Shown piece by piece: positions 37,807 through 47,948 of a stretch of DNA of 54,038 bases. The notes beneath the pieces are model-generated. The model ran no database searches. It saw nothing but the letters and a program-made list of their open reading frames with translations, and had not been told where the DNA came from. A program made the position numbers and the translations under genes. Source of the stretch: Microcystis aeruginosa Ma_SC_T_19800800_S464 (lineage in GTDB: Bacteria > Cyanobacteriota > Cyanobacteriia > Cyanobacteriales > Microcystaceae). The DNA lies in the NCBI GenBank assembly GCA_007095785.1, contig SFBL01000019.1, positions 55,207 through 109,244 on the forward strand. The letters run 5' to 3'. The stretch's first letter is position 1. Each line of letters starts with the position of its first letter.

Positions 37807-38202
37807 ATGGTTCAGTCTTCCGAAAAAATTGAAGTTAAGTACGGGGAAAGAGAAATTGCTGAAGGAACATTAATTACTTTCCCTAATCCACGTCCTGGCA
37901 GAAATTACGATATTCAGATCACCCTGCCGGAATATACCTGTAAGTGTCCCTTTTCCGGTTATCCCGATTTTGCCACTATTTATCTTAGCTACGTTCCCGA
38001 TCAAAAGGTGATGGAATTAAAGGCGATTAAACTTTATATTAATAGTTATCGCGATCGTTATATTTCCCACGAAGAAGCAATTAACCAAATTTTAGATGAT
38101 TTGGTGGCCGCTTGCGAACCCTTGCAAATGAAAGTTAAGGGGGATTTTCATCCCAGAGGTAACGTACATACCGTGGTGGAGGTGATGTATAAAAAAGAAT
38201 AG
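37807..38202 (+). CDS. queF: NADPH-dependent 7-cyano-7-deazaguanine reductase
   Basis: 131-aa type I QueF that reduces preQ0 to preQ1 in queuosine biosynthesis. The active-site cysteine is in CKCPFSGYPDFATIYLSYVP and the nearby aspartate is in PDFAT. The NADPH-binding helix region is VMELKAIKLYINSYRDRYIS. The length is standard for the unimodular form. It is monocistronic, with a hairpin-rich leader and a weak terminator after it. No preQ1 riboswitch aptamer was recognised in the leader. Confidence 0.95.
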   Translation: MVQSSEKIEVKYGEREIAEGTLITFPNPRPGRNYDIQITLPEYTCKCPFSGYPDFATIYLSYVPDQKVMELKAIKLYINSYRDRYISHEEAINQILDDLVAACEPLQMKVKGDFHPRGNVHTVVEVMYKKE

Positions 38203-38219
38203 CCTAATTGTCTAGTTTG

Positions 38220-38241
38220 GGGATGGGGTTGCCTCCATCCC
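38220..38241 (+). terminator. Probable terminator of queF
   Basis: Stem GGGATGG (38220-38226) with CCATCCC (38235-38241) and an 8-base loop, followed by TTGCTTTTC rather than a clean T-run. The following 268 bases to the next gene show no further feature beyond a likely promoter. Confidence 0.55.
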
Positions 38242-38509
38242 TTGCTTTTCTAGTTTTTGTTGTTCAAGTTTTTTGCTGTTCGAAGATCTGTAGCCAGTCA
38301 ACAGGAGAAGATGCTCAAGCAGGTTATATCGCTATCTTGTCCTTTATCTGATAGGTTTTACTCATCGAATCTGTCCTCTCCTTTCTGTTGTTCGTGTCTC
38401 TATGGTTTATCCTTAACCCTTGGCACAACCCGACAGAATTGTAAAAGCTAGGGTGATTAAAAAAAGCTGGTATTATCATTAAAGTAGTCCGAAGCCTGAT
38501 CCTGATTTT

Positions 38510-39547
38510 ATGTCCCAGAAAAATGAAATTCTTCCCCTGCTGTTGACGGTTATGGTGACATCGGCACTTTTAGGAGGAATTGCTTGGTGGTTGCTCAACA
38601 AAACCTTTCCCAATTTCAATGATCGATCGAATTCTTCTTCTTCCTCCTCCTCGAATAATCAAATTTCCGAAACGTTAGCTGCGGTTAAAAATGTCCCGGA
38701 AGGATTATTTAACTACGGGGGAAGTACCACTTGGGCCCCGATTCGCAAGGAAGTGGACTTTATCATCCAGCAAGTCTGGCCGAAATTTCGCCTCGTCTAT
38801 ACCGATCCCACTACGGGAACCCCCGGCACTGGCAGCGGTATTCGGATGTTAATCGAGAATCAATTGGCTTTTTCCCAAGCATCTCGATCGCTCAAAGATG
38901 AGGAAATACAACGCGCTCAACAACGGGGATTGACCTTAAAAGAGGTTCCCGTGGCTATCGATGGAATTGCGATCGCGGTTCATCCCGATTTACCGGTTTC
39001 CGGTCTAACAATTACCCAGTTAAAAGATATTTATACAGGAAAAATTAGCAATTGGCGGCAAGTGGGCGGGCCTAATTTAGCCATTATTCCCTATTCCCGA
39101 CGCAAGGAAGATGGGGGAACCGTGGAATTTTTTATCGATCAGGTTTTAGAAAAAGCCGATTTTGGGGATAATATTCAGTACGTTTATAGCACGACTCCTG
39201 CTCTTAGAAAAGTTTCCCAAAATTTGGGAGGAATTTACTATGCTTCTGCACCGGAAGTAGTTCCCCAGTGTAGAATTAAAACTTTACCCCTCGGTAAAAG
39301 TGAAAATAAATTAGTTGCCCCCTACCAAGAACCTTCGATCCCGTCTTCCCAATGTCCCCAGAAGCGTAATCAACTGAATGAATTAGCTTTTCAAAAGGGA
39401 GAATACCCGATCACCCGTCGTCTTTTTGTTATTATCAAACAAAATGGTCAATTAGACGAACAAGCGGGGGAAGCTTACGCTGATTTATTATTAACCGATC
39501 AAGGACAGAAATTAATTGAAAAAGCTGGTTTTGTTCCCTTGAGATAA
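38510..39547 (+). CDS. PstS-like periplasmic substrate-binding protein, membrane-anchored
   Basis: 345 aa. One N-terminal membrane anchor (LLLTVMVTSALLGGIAWWLL) is followed by a serine/asparagine linker and a PBP-like domain of the PstS family. Landmarks are FNYGGSTTWAPI, the TGTPGTGSGIRML phosphate-loop-like segment, VAIDGIAIAVHPDLPV, LKDIYTGKISNW, GGTVEFFIDQV and a final LLTDQGQKLIEKAGFVP. It probably binds phosphate or a similar oxyanion. No transporter permease or ATPase is adjacent, so it may act as a stand-alone sensor or a partner of a distant pst operon. Confidence 0.85.
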   Translation: MSQKNEILPLLLTVMVTSALLGGIAWWLLNKTFPNFNDRSNSSSSSSSNNQISETLAAVKNVPEGLFNYGGSTTWAPIRKEVDFIIQQVWPKFRLVYTDPTTGTPGTGSGIRMLIENQLAFSQASRSLKDEEIQRAQQRGLTLKEVPVAIDGIAIAVHPDLPVSGLTITQLKDIYTGKISNWRQVGGPNLAIIPYSRRKEDGGTVEFFIDQVLEKADFGDNIQYVYSTTPALRKVSQNLGGIYYASAPEVVPQCRIKTLPLGKSENKLVAPYQEPSIPSSQCPQKRNQLNELAFQKGEYPITRRLFVIIKQNGQLDEQAGEAYADLLLTDQGQKLIEKAGFVPLR

Positions 39548-39652
39548 TTTAACCCAACTTCTACAAATCTATGTTAAAGTGAATTTGAGTAATTTTTATG
39601 ACGACGTTTCTCATAAAGATGAAGTATAACCTGATAGGGCATCGTCTCCTGT

Positions 39653-39700
39653 CTCCCCAAAATGAAAACTTTGTACCTCACCATTGAGATAACTGCTATA
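39653..39700. repeat. 48-bp repeat U, copy 2
   Basis: Direct match (43/48 by eye) to 31980-32027. Here it lies between two genes that converge on it, so it is not a promoter of either. Nothing else is seen in 39548-39795. Confidence 0.65.
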
Positions 39701-39795
39701 AGATGCTTTTGCTCCGTACTTTATTGCCATAAAAAACCCTGTAAAGACCAAGTTATCTTTTAGGATAATCACCGAAACAAAGACATAATTCCGGC

Positions 39796-40536
39796 TTAAA
39801 TCTCTTCTTCTTCCAAGGCAATTTCTTCTTCTGTTCTTTCTAATGGAATGGGAGGTTCCACTGTTGGACTTGTAGCTTTTTCTAAAGCTGGTCTTTGTGG
39901 ATATGATTCTCGATTATGAAAAACTAGATTATATTGTTCGAACCATCTTGTCGATGTAGCTGCTGCTATTCTTATCTCCAGTTGTGGATTAAATAATTTT
40001 TGGATTAATAATATTGGCTGTCCTACTCCCACATTAATCGGCTGGTAAGCTTCTTCTTTTAAAAAGCTATACAAGTCTTCTAAAAGTGTTTTCATGTATT
40101 CGGGTGAATAACGATAGAATTCTGGAATAACTCTCAAAACTCGAGGAATCACTTTTTCAATCAACCATTGCTTATCTCGATACTCTAAATTTGATGCGGA
40201 TAGATCAGAATAAACTAACTTTATATATTCTTGTAAAAAAGCTGTCGGAGTCAAATCACGATTTATTAGTGATTGACCTAGTATATCATGCTTATTTCTT
40301 TTAATCGACGCTTTGAGCCTTTCTGTAGAACCGGTTACTCCATCAACCGCTAAACCTGCTATGCCGCCGATCGAAGCCATGCTACTACCATAGAACCATT
40401 TTTGATAGGGATTCCAGTCTTCCGATGTAGTACCCATAGCAATAACGGCTCCTAAAGCGCTGCCAAATGCGAATCCCAAAGAAGCTTTTTTAAGACGAGA
40501 TAAGTTGAGTTCGCTTTGACTACTGGTAAATTTCAT
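39796..40536 (-). CDS. Unknown protein with glycine-rich hydrophobic N-terminus
   Basis: 246 aa. Residues 15-70 contain two glycine/alanine-rich hydrophobic stretches (LGFAFGSALGAVIAMGT and FYGSSMASIGGIAGLAVDGV), resembling the glycine-zipper segments of membrane-associated proteins. The middle is helical and charged. The C-terminal about 30 residues are acidic (EEEIALEEEEI). I do not recognise a family. The start codon at 40536 lacks a clear ribosome site. Confidence 0.65.
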   Translation of the reverse strand: MKFTSSQSELNLSRLKKASLGFAFGSALGAVIAMGTTSEDWNPYQKWFYGSSMASIGGIAGLAVDGVTGSTERLKASIKRNKHDILGQSLINRDLTPTAFLQEYIKLVYSDLSASNLEYRDKQWLIEKVIPRVLRVIPEFYRYSPEYMKTLLEDLYSFLKEEAYQPINVGVGQPILLIQKLFNPQLEIRIAAATSTRWFEQYNLVFHNRESYPQRPALEKATSPTVEPPIPLERTEEEIALEEEEI

Positions 40537-40721
40537 AGCAGGAATAGTTTTTTTGTACGCTAAGAAATAATAGCAAGAATTCCCCTGTGGAAAATCTGTG
40601 GAAAACTGGAGCTTTTTTTGATCGCTCTTTCCAGTCTAAAATCTATCAATAGCAATAACTTCGCCCATTACTAGGTTTTTTGGGGCAATTCTGAAAAGAT
40701 TATCGATGATGTTGGGAATAT

Positions 40722-41261
40722 CTAGCCTTTAACTATACTCTCGGTATTTTTTAACTTAGAGGATATCTTGTTTATTTCTAATTTAACTAAAAACTCAATC
40801 AAATAAGTAGAACCCATTAGAGATAGACTAATAGTTAAAAGCACGATCAGATAGTGATAGATAAAGTTATGATTATTTGACAGAAAAGAATTTAATTCAT
40901 CGGGTTGGTCAATTACCTTTGTAGGAGAAGGATCTACAGTTCGGTTTTCTAATTTGACTCGGTTTTCTAATTGGTTTTCTTGATTGGGGAAAGGATTCAA
41001 CAGAGGATGAACAAAAGGAATTAGGATTATTAAAACCAAGCTGAGATAACTAGCTATTTTTCTGATCTTTTCTAGCTTGGTTAAACGCTCCATTTCACTC
41101 ATAAGCTCTATCCGATCGAGTTCTGGAAAATTGCCGTTGATATTAGATACTTGAGAGGAATTATTATAATCGGTTTTTTTTTCCACTAATTGATTAATGG
41201 ATTGTGCTTCGTTGACTTGCTTTCGCGTGCAAGACTCTTGTGAGCTTAGTGAATTTGACAT
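40722..41261 (-). CDS. Unknown protein with two membrane segments
   Basis: 179 aa from the ATG at 41261 (MSNSLSSQES); an upstream ATG at 41300 would add 13 residues. A polar, Asn/Ser-rich N-terminal region is followed by a charged helix (ELDRIELMSEMERLTKLEKI), membrane segment 1 (IASYLSLVLIILIPFVHPLL), a loop of about 45 residues and segment 2 (YHYLIVLLTISLSLMGSTYL). No known domain. It lies on the same strand as pfkA but behind a hairpin. Confidence 0.6.
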   Translation of the reverse strand: MSNSLSSQESCTRKQVNEAQSINQLVEKKTDYNNSSQVSNINGNFPELDRIELMSEMERLTKLEKIRKIASYLSLVLIILIPFVHPLLNPFPNQENQLENRVKLENRTVDPSPTKVIDQPDELNSFLSNNHNFIYHYLIVLLTISLSLMGSTYLIEFLVKLEINKISSKLKNTESIVKG

Positions 41262-41411
41262 AGTTGTCGGCTTTTGAAAATTTAGCCCCCAGTATAACAT
41301 AAGTCAGAAAATTAATTACACTCTTTTAAAAAGTTTCTTGATTTTTACAGTAGCTGTCAGTATCTCCCGTAATTGTAGCGTTTAGAAATGCCTAATCTTA
41401 ACCAATTAACC

Positions 41412-41443
41412 AAGCGAGAAGGTATGAGCAACCCTTCTCGCTT
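41412..41443. terminator. Perfect 11-bp hairpin after pfkA
   Basis: AAGCGAGAAGG (41412-41422) and CCTTCTCGCTT (41433-41443) form a perfect stem with a 10-base loop, nine bases downstream of the pfkA stop. On the minus strand no T-run follows; on the plus strand TTTATTAT does. It is likely a terminator or 3'-end stabiliser of pfkA. Confidence 0.6.
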
Positions 41444-41451
41444 TATTATCA

Positions 41452-42666
41452 CTAAACCAACGCCTCCACAGCTTGCGGAACTACTGCCGTCTCGGTCGTG
41501 GTCGTGGGATTTTCCCCTAGGTAAATTCCCAAAGAACGGGCTGTTTTGACGATAAAACCATCAGGATCCACGGGATAGGCACAGCGATTCTCTTGATGGC
41601 ATTGTTTGATAATTTTGATCACCGGTTTCAGGGGCAAACTACGCACTTGTCCCCCGCGCCAAATCACCACGCGATCGAGTTTACCCTGTTCAATTAATTC
41701 TACAGCCTTAATGCCGAAAGCCGTGGCTAACAGTCGATCCATGGCCAAAGGAGGACGACTTCTTTGCAGGTGTCCCAAAGACATGGCCCGCACATCCATG
41801 GAATTGAGATAACAGAAGACGGGATCGGTAACGCATAAAGAGCGAGTTTTGTCAACTATTAATTTTTCTAAATAATCGCCAATATACTTCTCTTTTTGGT
41901 TATCTTCGTTTTTAACCCCCTCAGAAATGACAATGAGAGCGAATTTACGACCTTGAGCGCGTAATTCTGCCAAATGATGACAACAACCGTCGATGATTGC
42001 GGGAGTGAGAGCAGGGGTTAATTCGGGAATAAAAATCGCATCGGCACCCCCGGCAATCCCAGCATGAAGGGCTAAATGACCGGCATCTCTACCCATCACC
42101 TGCACAATCATCACCCTTTCGTGACTAGCGGCGGTAAAGGTAAGATCATACAAAGCTTGGGTGACAATATCGACGGCAGTGGTAAAACCGACGGACCATT
42201 CCGTATAGGGAACATCATTATCGATGGTTTTGGGAACTGCGATAATATTCCAATTGCCTTTCTGGGCGAGATCATAGATGATATCGACGCTCCCATCGCC
42301 CCCGACGACGATCAGGGCATCTAATCCCAGCATTTCGTATCCTTGCAGGATTTTCGTGGCAATTTCTGGGTTTTCGGGATGTCCTTTGCTCAAAGAACCC
42401 AAGACACTACCACTAAGAAACTGCAAAACGTCTAATCCTTTCAAGACCCCGGGTAGGTTATAGCCATGGTGAGTCAGGATCAAATCTTGGGGGTGATATT
42501 TTCCCTCGGCAATCTGCATAAAACCGTCGGTCCCGTAGGGAATGCCGTACACATCCCAACCCTTGAGTTTTGATGCTTTCACCACGGCACGAATTACCGC
42601 ATTTAAACCCGGGCAATCGCCACCACTGGTCAGAATACCAATTTTTTTCCTTTGATTCTCGCTCAT
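41452..42666 (-). CDS. pfkA: 6-phosphofructokinase
   Basis: 404-aa glycolytic enzyme that phosphorylates fructose-6-phosphate. Motifs are [69 protein letters not shown] and the C-terminal [10 protein letters not shown]. The GGDG glycine is the ATP-type residue, while PKTIDND has the lysine common in PPi- and mixed-type enzymes, so it belongs to the long clade within the ATP-PFK family. A GGAGG about ten bases upstream supports the ATG at 42666. The 5' flank is occupied by repeats. Confidence 0.93.
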   Translation of the reverse strand: MSENQRKKIGILTSGGDCPGLNAVIRAVVKASKLKGWDVYGIPYGTDGFMQIAEGKYHPQDLILTHHGYNLPGVLKGLDVLQFLSGSVLGSLSKGHPENPEIATKILQGYEMLGLDALIVVGGDGSVDIIYDLAQKGNWNIIAVPKTIDNDVPYTEWSVGFTTAVDIVTQALYDLTFTAASHERVMIVQVMGRDAGHLALHAGIAGGADAIFIPELTPALTPAIIDGCCHHLAELRAQGRKFALIVISEGVKNEDNQKEKYIGDYLEKLIVDKTRSLCVTDPVFCYLNSMDVRAMSLGHLQRSRPPLAMDRLLATAFGIKAVELIEQGKLDRVVIWRGGQVRSLPLKPVIKIIKQCHQENRCAYPVDPDGFIVKTARSLGIYLGENPTTTTETAVVPQAVEALV

Positions 42667-42689
42667 GGTTATATCCTCCAGGATTTTTT

Positions 42690-42938
42690 TGTCAGTTATC
42701 AGTTATCAGTTACCAGTGATCAGTGATCAGATGTAAGTTTTCAGTTTTCAGTTAAGTAGCTGGTTATAATTAAATTAAAAATGGATTTTAGGTTCGATCC
42801 CCCCTTAATCCCCCCTTGATAAGGGGGGTGTCTGATAATTTTTAACGCCTACCTACTTAAGTTATCAGTTCACTGTTTACTGTTCACTGATTACTGTTTA
42901 CTGTTTACTGTTTACTGATCACTGATCACTGATCACTG
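42690..42938. repeat. Inverted heptamer arrays around a C/G-rich repeat
   Basis: Left arm 42690-42730 (CAGTTATCAGTTATCAGTTA type) and right arm about 42864-42938 (ACTGTTTACTG..., ATCACTGATCACTGATCACT) are reverse complements in content, so a long foldback is possible. Between them, about 42799-42830, lies CCCCCCTTAATCCCCCCTTG then ATAAGGGGGG, another foldback. The whole gap between pfkA and the DHOD-like gene is repeat. Confidence 0.8.
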
Positions 42939-42962
42939 AAAAAAGCTTCCCACTTCCCACTT

Positions 42963-43988
42963 TTATTTGCTGGTGGTTTGAAAACGTTTCCAAACAGGTT
43001 CGTAACTTTGCAGAGCTTTCATATACTGTACCCGTTCAAAAGCGCTCGGATCTGGGCAATTCATTTGACTCATACTGCCAATTAACTGCTCGATCGATTC
43101 GTACTCATTTTCTTCCAACCAATGCAATAAACCCTGTTCGATCTTGGTAATTTCCTCCAAACCGTGGCGTAATAAAACACTAACTAACATAGTAGCTTTT
43201 GCCCCCACCATCATCATTTTGATCACGTCGATGGCGTTATGAATACCACTGGTAGCGGCAAAATCCGTCGGTACACGACCGTAAAGCATGGCAATCCAGC
43301 GCAGGGGTAAACGCATCGCTTGGGGATTACTGAGGATAATATTGGGGTGAACATCTAAGGTTTCTAAGTCGATATCCGGCTGATAGAAACGGTTAAATAA
43401 TACCAGCCCATCGGCCCCTGCTTCCGCTAATTGTTTAGCCATATTGGCCGTATTGCTAAAGTAGGGACTTAACTTCATCGAGACGGGAATTGATACCTCC
43501 GATTTGACAATTTTGAGGATATCAATATAGTTTTGTTCGACGTGATTTCCAGTTAATTCCAGGTCGTTGGGAACATAATAAATATTCAACTCCAAAGCAT
43601 CAGCGCCCGCTTGTTGAATTTGAATGGCATACTCCAACCATCCCCCGGAGGTCTCACCGTTGAGACTGGCAATAATCGGAATATCGACCATTTCTTTGGC
43701 TTTGCGAATATGGTTGAGATATTCGTCGGAACCAACGTGAAAAACCTCCGGTTCGGGAAAATAAGTCAAAGCTTCCGCAAAACTCTCGGCTCCGTGGGTA
43801 AAATGATGGTGTAGAGCCAGTCTTTCCTGTTTAATCTGCTCCTCGAAAAAGGAGTGTAAAACCACGGCAGCGGCTCCAAAGTCTTCCATTCTCTTGATAT
43901 TGTCGAGATCCTCGCTCAAGGGTGCGGCCGCACCGATGACTAGCGGCGATCGCAATTGTAAACCCATGTAGGTAGTGTGTAGATTCAT
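42963..43988 (-). CDS. Dihydroorotate dehydrogenase-like flavoprotein
   Basis: 341-aa TIM-barrel FMN protein of the DHOD superfamily (MGLQLRSPLVIGAAAP, ALELNIYYVP, VSMKLSPYFSN, GADGLVLFNRFY, SGIHNAIDVIKMMMVGA). It differs from PyrD in its C-terminal extension (CPDPSAFERVQYMKALQSY), and this subgroup is commonly found beside nifJ in cyanobacteria. Real dihydroorotate oxidation is unproven for it. It starts two bases after the nifJ stop, which implies translation from one mRNA. Confidence 0.9.
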   Translation of the reverse strand: MNLHTTYMGLQLRSPLVIGAAAPLSEDLDNIKRMEDFGAAAVVLHSFFEEQIKQERLALHHHFTHGAESFAEALTYFPEPEVFHVGSDEYLNHIRKAKEMVDIPIIASLNGETSGGWLEYAIQIQQAGADALELNIYYVPNDLELTGNHVEQNYIDILKIVKSEVSIPVSMKLSPYFSNTANMAKQLAEAGADGLVLFNRFYQPDIDLETLDVHPNIILSNPQAMRLPLRWIAMLYGRVPTDFAATSGIHNAIDVIKMMMVGAKATMLVSVLLRHGLEEITKIEQGLLHWLEENEYESIEQLIGSMSQMNCPDPSAFERVQYMKALQSYEPVWKRFQTTSK

Positions 43989-43990
43989 AA

Positions 43991-46900
43991 CTATTCGTTG
44001 CTCCCTGTACCTTTTGCTGCTAGATACTGATACATTTGCCAGCGTGTGTCCACATCTGCTTGTGCTTCTTTGAGCAGACGTTTAGCTTCCTCCGGCTTAC
44101 TGGTGGCCAACATCTTAAAGCGATTCTCCGAGTAGAGAGTTTGCGCTACGGTAAGTTTAGGCGCACGGCTGTCTAATTGCAGGGGATTTTTGCCTTCTTT
44201 AGCTAAATCGGGATGATAACGGTACATTAACCAGCGACCGCTTTCCACCACTTCTTTTTGATGGTTCATGGCGGTGGTCATGTTGATCCCGTGAGCAATA
44301 CAGTGAGAATAGGCGATAATTAACGATGGACCGTTATAAGCTTCCGCTTCTAGGAAAGCTTTGATAGTTTGCTCGTTTTTTGCCCCCATAGCCACGCTGG
44401 CCACATAGACGTTACCGTAGGTCATGGCCATTAAACCGAGGTCTTTTTTCGGTCCGGGTTTGCCCCCAGAAGCAAATTTAGCTACGGCGGCGCGAGGAGT
44501 AGCTTTCGATGCTTGACCGCCCGTATTCGAGTAAACTTCCGTATCCATGACCAAAATATTGACATTGCGACCACTGGCTAAAACGTGATCTAAACCACCA
44601 TAACCGATGTCGTAGGCCCAACCGTCACCCCCGACAATCCAGACGCTTTTCTTGACCAGATAATCGGCGACGGATAACAACATTTTCACCTGCGTGGTCG
44701 GGGTTAATTGCCCTAAACGGGATTTTAGGGCCTCTACCCGTTGTCGTTGTTCGTAAATTTCCGCTTCATCCACTTGGTGACAATTGAGAATATCTGCCGC
44801 TAGACTTTCTCCGATTTCGCTGGCGAGGGTTGCTAAGAGTTCGGCGGCAAATTCTGCCTGTTTATCGATGGAAACCCGGAATCCTAAGCCAAATTCGGCA
44901 TTATCTTCAAAGAGGGAATTGGACCAAGCTGGACCGCGACCTTCGGCATTAACTGCCCAGGGTGTTGTCGGTAAATTACCTCCGTAGATAGATGAACAAC
45001 CGGTGGCATTAGCCACTATCATGCGATCGCCAAATAGCTGACTGACCAATTTAACGTAGGGAGTCTCACCACAACCGGCACAGGCACCGGAAAACTCAAA
45101 GAGAGGTTCCTGCATTTGCTGATGGTTAATTTTATTGAGATTTAAGCTTAATCGGTCTGGATTAGGCAAATTAAGGAAGAAATCCCAGTTAACTCGTTCC
45201 TGTTCCCGCAGGGGCAGTTGGGGGGCCATATTAATGGCTCTTAGACGCGGTTGCGATTTGTTTTTAGCGGGGCAAACATCAACGCAGATACCGCAACCGG
45301 TACAATCTTCGGCGGCCACTTGGATGGTGAATTTCAGCCCTTTCCATTCGTGATCCTTGGCATTAGCGACTTTAAAGGTTTCTGGGGCCGTGGCTAATTC
45401 GGCCTCATCATAGACTTTCGAGCGAATAACGGCGTGGGGACAAACGAGAACGCATTTACCGCACTGAACACAGACATCAGCGTCCCAAACGGGGATTTCT
45501 TGGGCAATATTGCGTTTTTCCCATTGGCTAGTGGCGGTGGGGTAAGTACCATCGTTGGGAAGGGCGCTAACGGGCAATTCATCCCCGTGACGGGCGATAA
45601 TTTTGCCGAGGACTTCTCGGACGAAAGCGGGTGCGGTGTCGGGGATTGGAGGTCTTAATTCCAAAGCTTCGGGGGTGACAGTGGCGGGAATTGGCACTTG
45701 ATAGAGGTGTTCTAGGGCAGAATCCACAGCTTTGATGTTCATCTGCACGATTTCTTCCCCTTTCTTGCCGTAGGTCTTGCGGATGGCTTTTTTGATTTGC
45801 GCGATCGCATCTTCCCGAGACAAAACCCCCGCCAGAGCAAAGAAACACACCTGCATCACGGTATTAATCCGGCTACCCATCCCCGCTTCTTTGGCCACTT
45901 GAGTGGCATTAATCGTATAAACTTGCAGATTTTTGTCGATGATAGTTTGCTGGAGATTGCGGGGTAGGTGACTAAATACCTCCTCCGGTGGATAGGGACT
46001 ATTGAGGAGAAAAATTGAGTTCGGTTTAGCGGTTTCTAGCAGGTCAAATTGTTCGATAAATTCCCACTGATGACAGGCGATAAAGTTAGCATCGGTGATT
46101 AAATAGGTAGAGCGAATCGGCTCTGGTCCAAAGCGTAGGTGAGAAACGGTGACAGACCCAGATTTTTTGGAATCATAGACGAAATAACCCTGGGCATAAT
46201 TATCAGTATCTTCACCGATAATTTTAATTGAATTTTTGTTAGCTCCCACCGTACCATCGGAACCTAAACCGTAGAAAACCGCCCGCACTACTTTGTCTGG
46301 TTCGGTGGAAAAACTGCGGTCATATTCCAGACTAGAAAATGTGAGATCATCAACGATACCAATAGTGAAGTGATTTTTCGGTTTGTCGAGACTTAAGTTG
46401 TCAAATATACCAGCAACCATGGCTGGAGTAAATTCTTTGGAAGATAAACCGTAGCGTCCTCCCACAATTTTCGGCAGCTGACCTTCGTAGTCTTCCATAA
46501 AGGCATTTACCACGTCTAAATATAGCGGATCGCCCCCGGCACCTGGTTCTTTACAGCGATCTAAAACGGCTATTTTTTTCACTGTGGTGGGCAAAGCTGC
46601 CAGTAATTTTTCCGCGGCAAAAGGACGATAGAGACGAACTTTTAAAACCCCAACTTTAGCCCCATTTTGATTGAGATAATCCACGGTTTCATGGACGGTT
46701 TCTGCTCCCGATCCCATTAAAATAATCACTCTTTCGGCATCGGGCGCACCGTGGTATTCATAAAGATGGTATTGCCGTCCTGTTAATTGGGCAAAACGAT
46801 CCATAATTTTTTGAGCGATATCGGGACAAGCATGATAGAAAGGATTGACGCTTTCCCTTGCCTGGAAATAAACATCGGGATTTTGTGCCGTGCCTCGTAA

Positions 46901-47545
46901 CACCGGTCGATCGGGAGTTAAAGCTCTTTGACGATGGGCAATAATTAGGTCTTCATTTATCAGTTCTTTGAGAGTTTCATCGCTAATTAATTCGACTTTT
47001 TGCACCTCATGACTGGTACGAAAACCATCAAAAAAGTGCAGAAAAGGAAGCCGCGTTTCTAGGGTGGTAGCTGTGGCGATTGCTGCCAGATCATGAGCTT
47101 CTTGAACCGAATTAGCCGCTAACATAGCCCAACCCGTACTTCTGGCGGACATAACATCACTATGATCCCCAAAAATTGACAATCCTTGGGCTGCTAAAGC
47201 ACGGGCCGCCACATGGACCACTGAAGAGGTTAATTCCCCCGCAATTTTGTAGAAGTTGGGGAGCATTAATAATAATCCCTGGGAGGAAGTGAAAGTGGTA
47301 GTTAAAGCTCCTGTTTGTAGCGCTCCGTGCAGGGTTCCCGCTGCCCCACCTTCGCTCTGCATTTCGATTACGGAAGGAATGGTTCCCCAGAGATTAGCTC
47401 TGCGTTCGGCTGCCCAACTATCGGACCATTCACCCATAGGCGAGGAGGGAGTGATAGGATAAATAGCGATCACTTCACTGAGACGATAGGCAACGCGTGC
47501 AACAGCTTCGTTACCATCTATGGTTGCATAGGTTTTTGTGGTCAT
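43991..47545 (-). CDS. nifJ: Pyruvate:ferredoxin (flavodoxin) oxidoreductase
   Basis: 1184-aa single-chain PFOR that oxidises pyruvate to acetyl-CoA and CO2 and passes electrons to ferredoxin or flavodoxin. The N-terminal pyruvate-binding part has DGNEAVARVAYRLSEVIAIY then PITPSSPMGEW. Two 4Fe-4S clusters are visible (CVQCGKCVLVCP near 695 and CTGCGICVDVCP near 750), then a further set of cysteines (CAGCGETPYVKL near 820) and the ThDP-binding region (IVGGDGWAYDIGYGGLDH, DTEVYSNTGGQASKATP). AAGGGG six bases upstream supports the start. In cyanobacteria it works in dark fermentation and under photomixotrophic growth. Confidence 0.97.
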   Translation of the reverse strand: MTTKTYATIDGNEAVARVAYRLSEVIAIYPITPSSPMGEWSDSWAAERRANLWGTIPSVIEMQSEGGAAGTLHGALQTGALTTTFTSSQGLLLMLPNFYKIAGELTSSVVHVAARALAAQGLSIFGDHSDVMSARSTGWAMLAANSVQEAHDLAAIATATTLETRLPFLHFFDGFRTSHEVQKVELISDETLKELINEDLIIAHRQRALTPDRPVLRGTAQNPDVYFQARESVNPFYHACPDIAQKIMDRFAQLTGRQYHLYEYHGAPDAERVIILMGSGAETVHETVDYLNQNGAKVGVLKVRLYRPFAAEKLLAALPTTVKKIAVLDRCKEPGAGGDPLYLDVVNAFMEDYEGQLPKIVGGRYGLSSKEFTPAMVAGIFDNLSLDKPKNHFTIGIVDDLTFSSLEYDRSFSTEPDKVVRAVFYGLGSDGTVGANKNSIKIIGEDTDNYAQGYFVYDSKKSGSVTVSHLRFGPEPIRSTYLITDANFIACHQWEFIEQFDLLETAKPNSIFLLNSPYPPEEVFSHLPRNLQQTIIDKNLQVYTINATQVAKEAGMGSRINTVMQVCFFALAGVLSREDAIAQIKKAIRKTYGKKGEEIVQMNIKAVDSALEHLYQVPIPATVTPEALELRPPIPDTAPAFVREVLGKIIARHGDELPVSALPNDGTYPTATSQWEKRNIAQEIPVWDADVCVQCGKCVLVCPHAVIRSKVYDEAELATAPETFKVANAKDHEWKGLKFTIQVAAEDCTGCGICVDVCPAKNKSQPRLRAINMAPQLPLREQERVNWDFFLNLPNPDRLSLNLNKINHQQMQEPLFEFSGACAGCGETPYVKLVSQLFGDRMIVANATGCSSIYGGNLPTTPWAVNAEGRGPAWSNSLFEDNAEFGLGFRVSIDKQAEFAAELLATLASEIGESLAADILNCHQVDEAEIYEQRQRVEALKSRLGQLTPTTQVKMLLSVADYLVKKSVWIVGGDGWAYDIGYGGLDHVLASGRNVNILVMDTEVYSNTGGQASKATPRAAVAKFASGGKPGPKKDLGLMAMTYGNVYVASVAMGAKNEQTIKAFLEAEAYNGPSLIIAYSHCIAHGINMTTAMNHQKEVVESGRWLMYRYHPDLAKEGKNPLQLDSRAPKLTVAQTLYSENRFKMLATSKPEEAKRLLKEAQADVDTRWQMYQYLAAKGTGSNE

Positions 47546-47838
47546 GTGTTCCCCTTAGTTTTTACGATATTTGTCGGGATTTTAAGTTTTTTTACGGCTC
47601 AATTTCGCACTAAATATCCCCTCGTTTCCCTGACAACCGAAGGATTTTCTTGAGCGTCGCTTTTGACTCCCTATCTACTATTGGACGCTTACGGCAGACA
47701 GGCTTAAGTAGAGCAATTTTTCTGTCTCCACCTCGATCATTATCCAGATTCTCGGCTTTCTAGCAATTCGTTATTTTTTCTTAATACGCTGCTGAGTTTG
47801 CCAGTAACCGACTGGGATTAATTAATATTGAGAATTGA
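47546..47838. other. nifJ upstream region
   Basis: No gene recognised. It must contain the leftward nifJ promoter. The right part of this gap holds a half copy of element S and the lexA promoter. Confidence 0.5.
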
Positions 47839-47867
47839 TAAGTAATCGTGCAGAATTAATTTCCTAA
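47839..47867. repeat. Half copy of element S
   Basis: TAAGTAATCGTGCAGAATTA then ATTTCCTAA matches the reverse complement of the right terminus of element S (26938-27037) with two or three changes. The other end is missing. Confidence 0.5.
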
Positions 47868-47948
47868 ATTTTTGCTTTTTGCAAGCGGTCTAATAACCAG
47901 TTGATTTAGTCAGCCAATGAAGTTAAGATGTACTAGGTTAAACACAAA

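Noticed and set aside
37644-37832. 62-aa ORF overlapping the queF start
   Set aside because: Low-complexity composition, no ribosome site, and a different frame from queF; more likely leader sequence.
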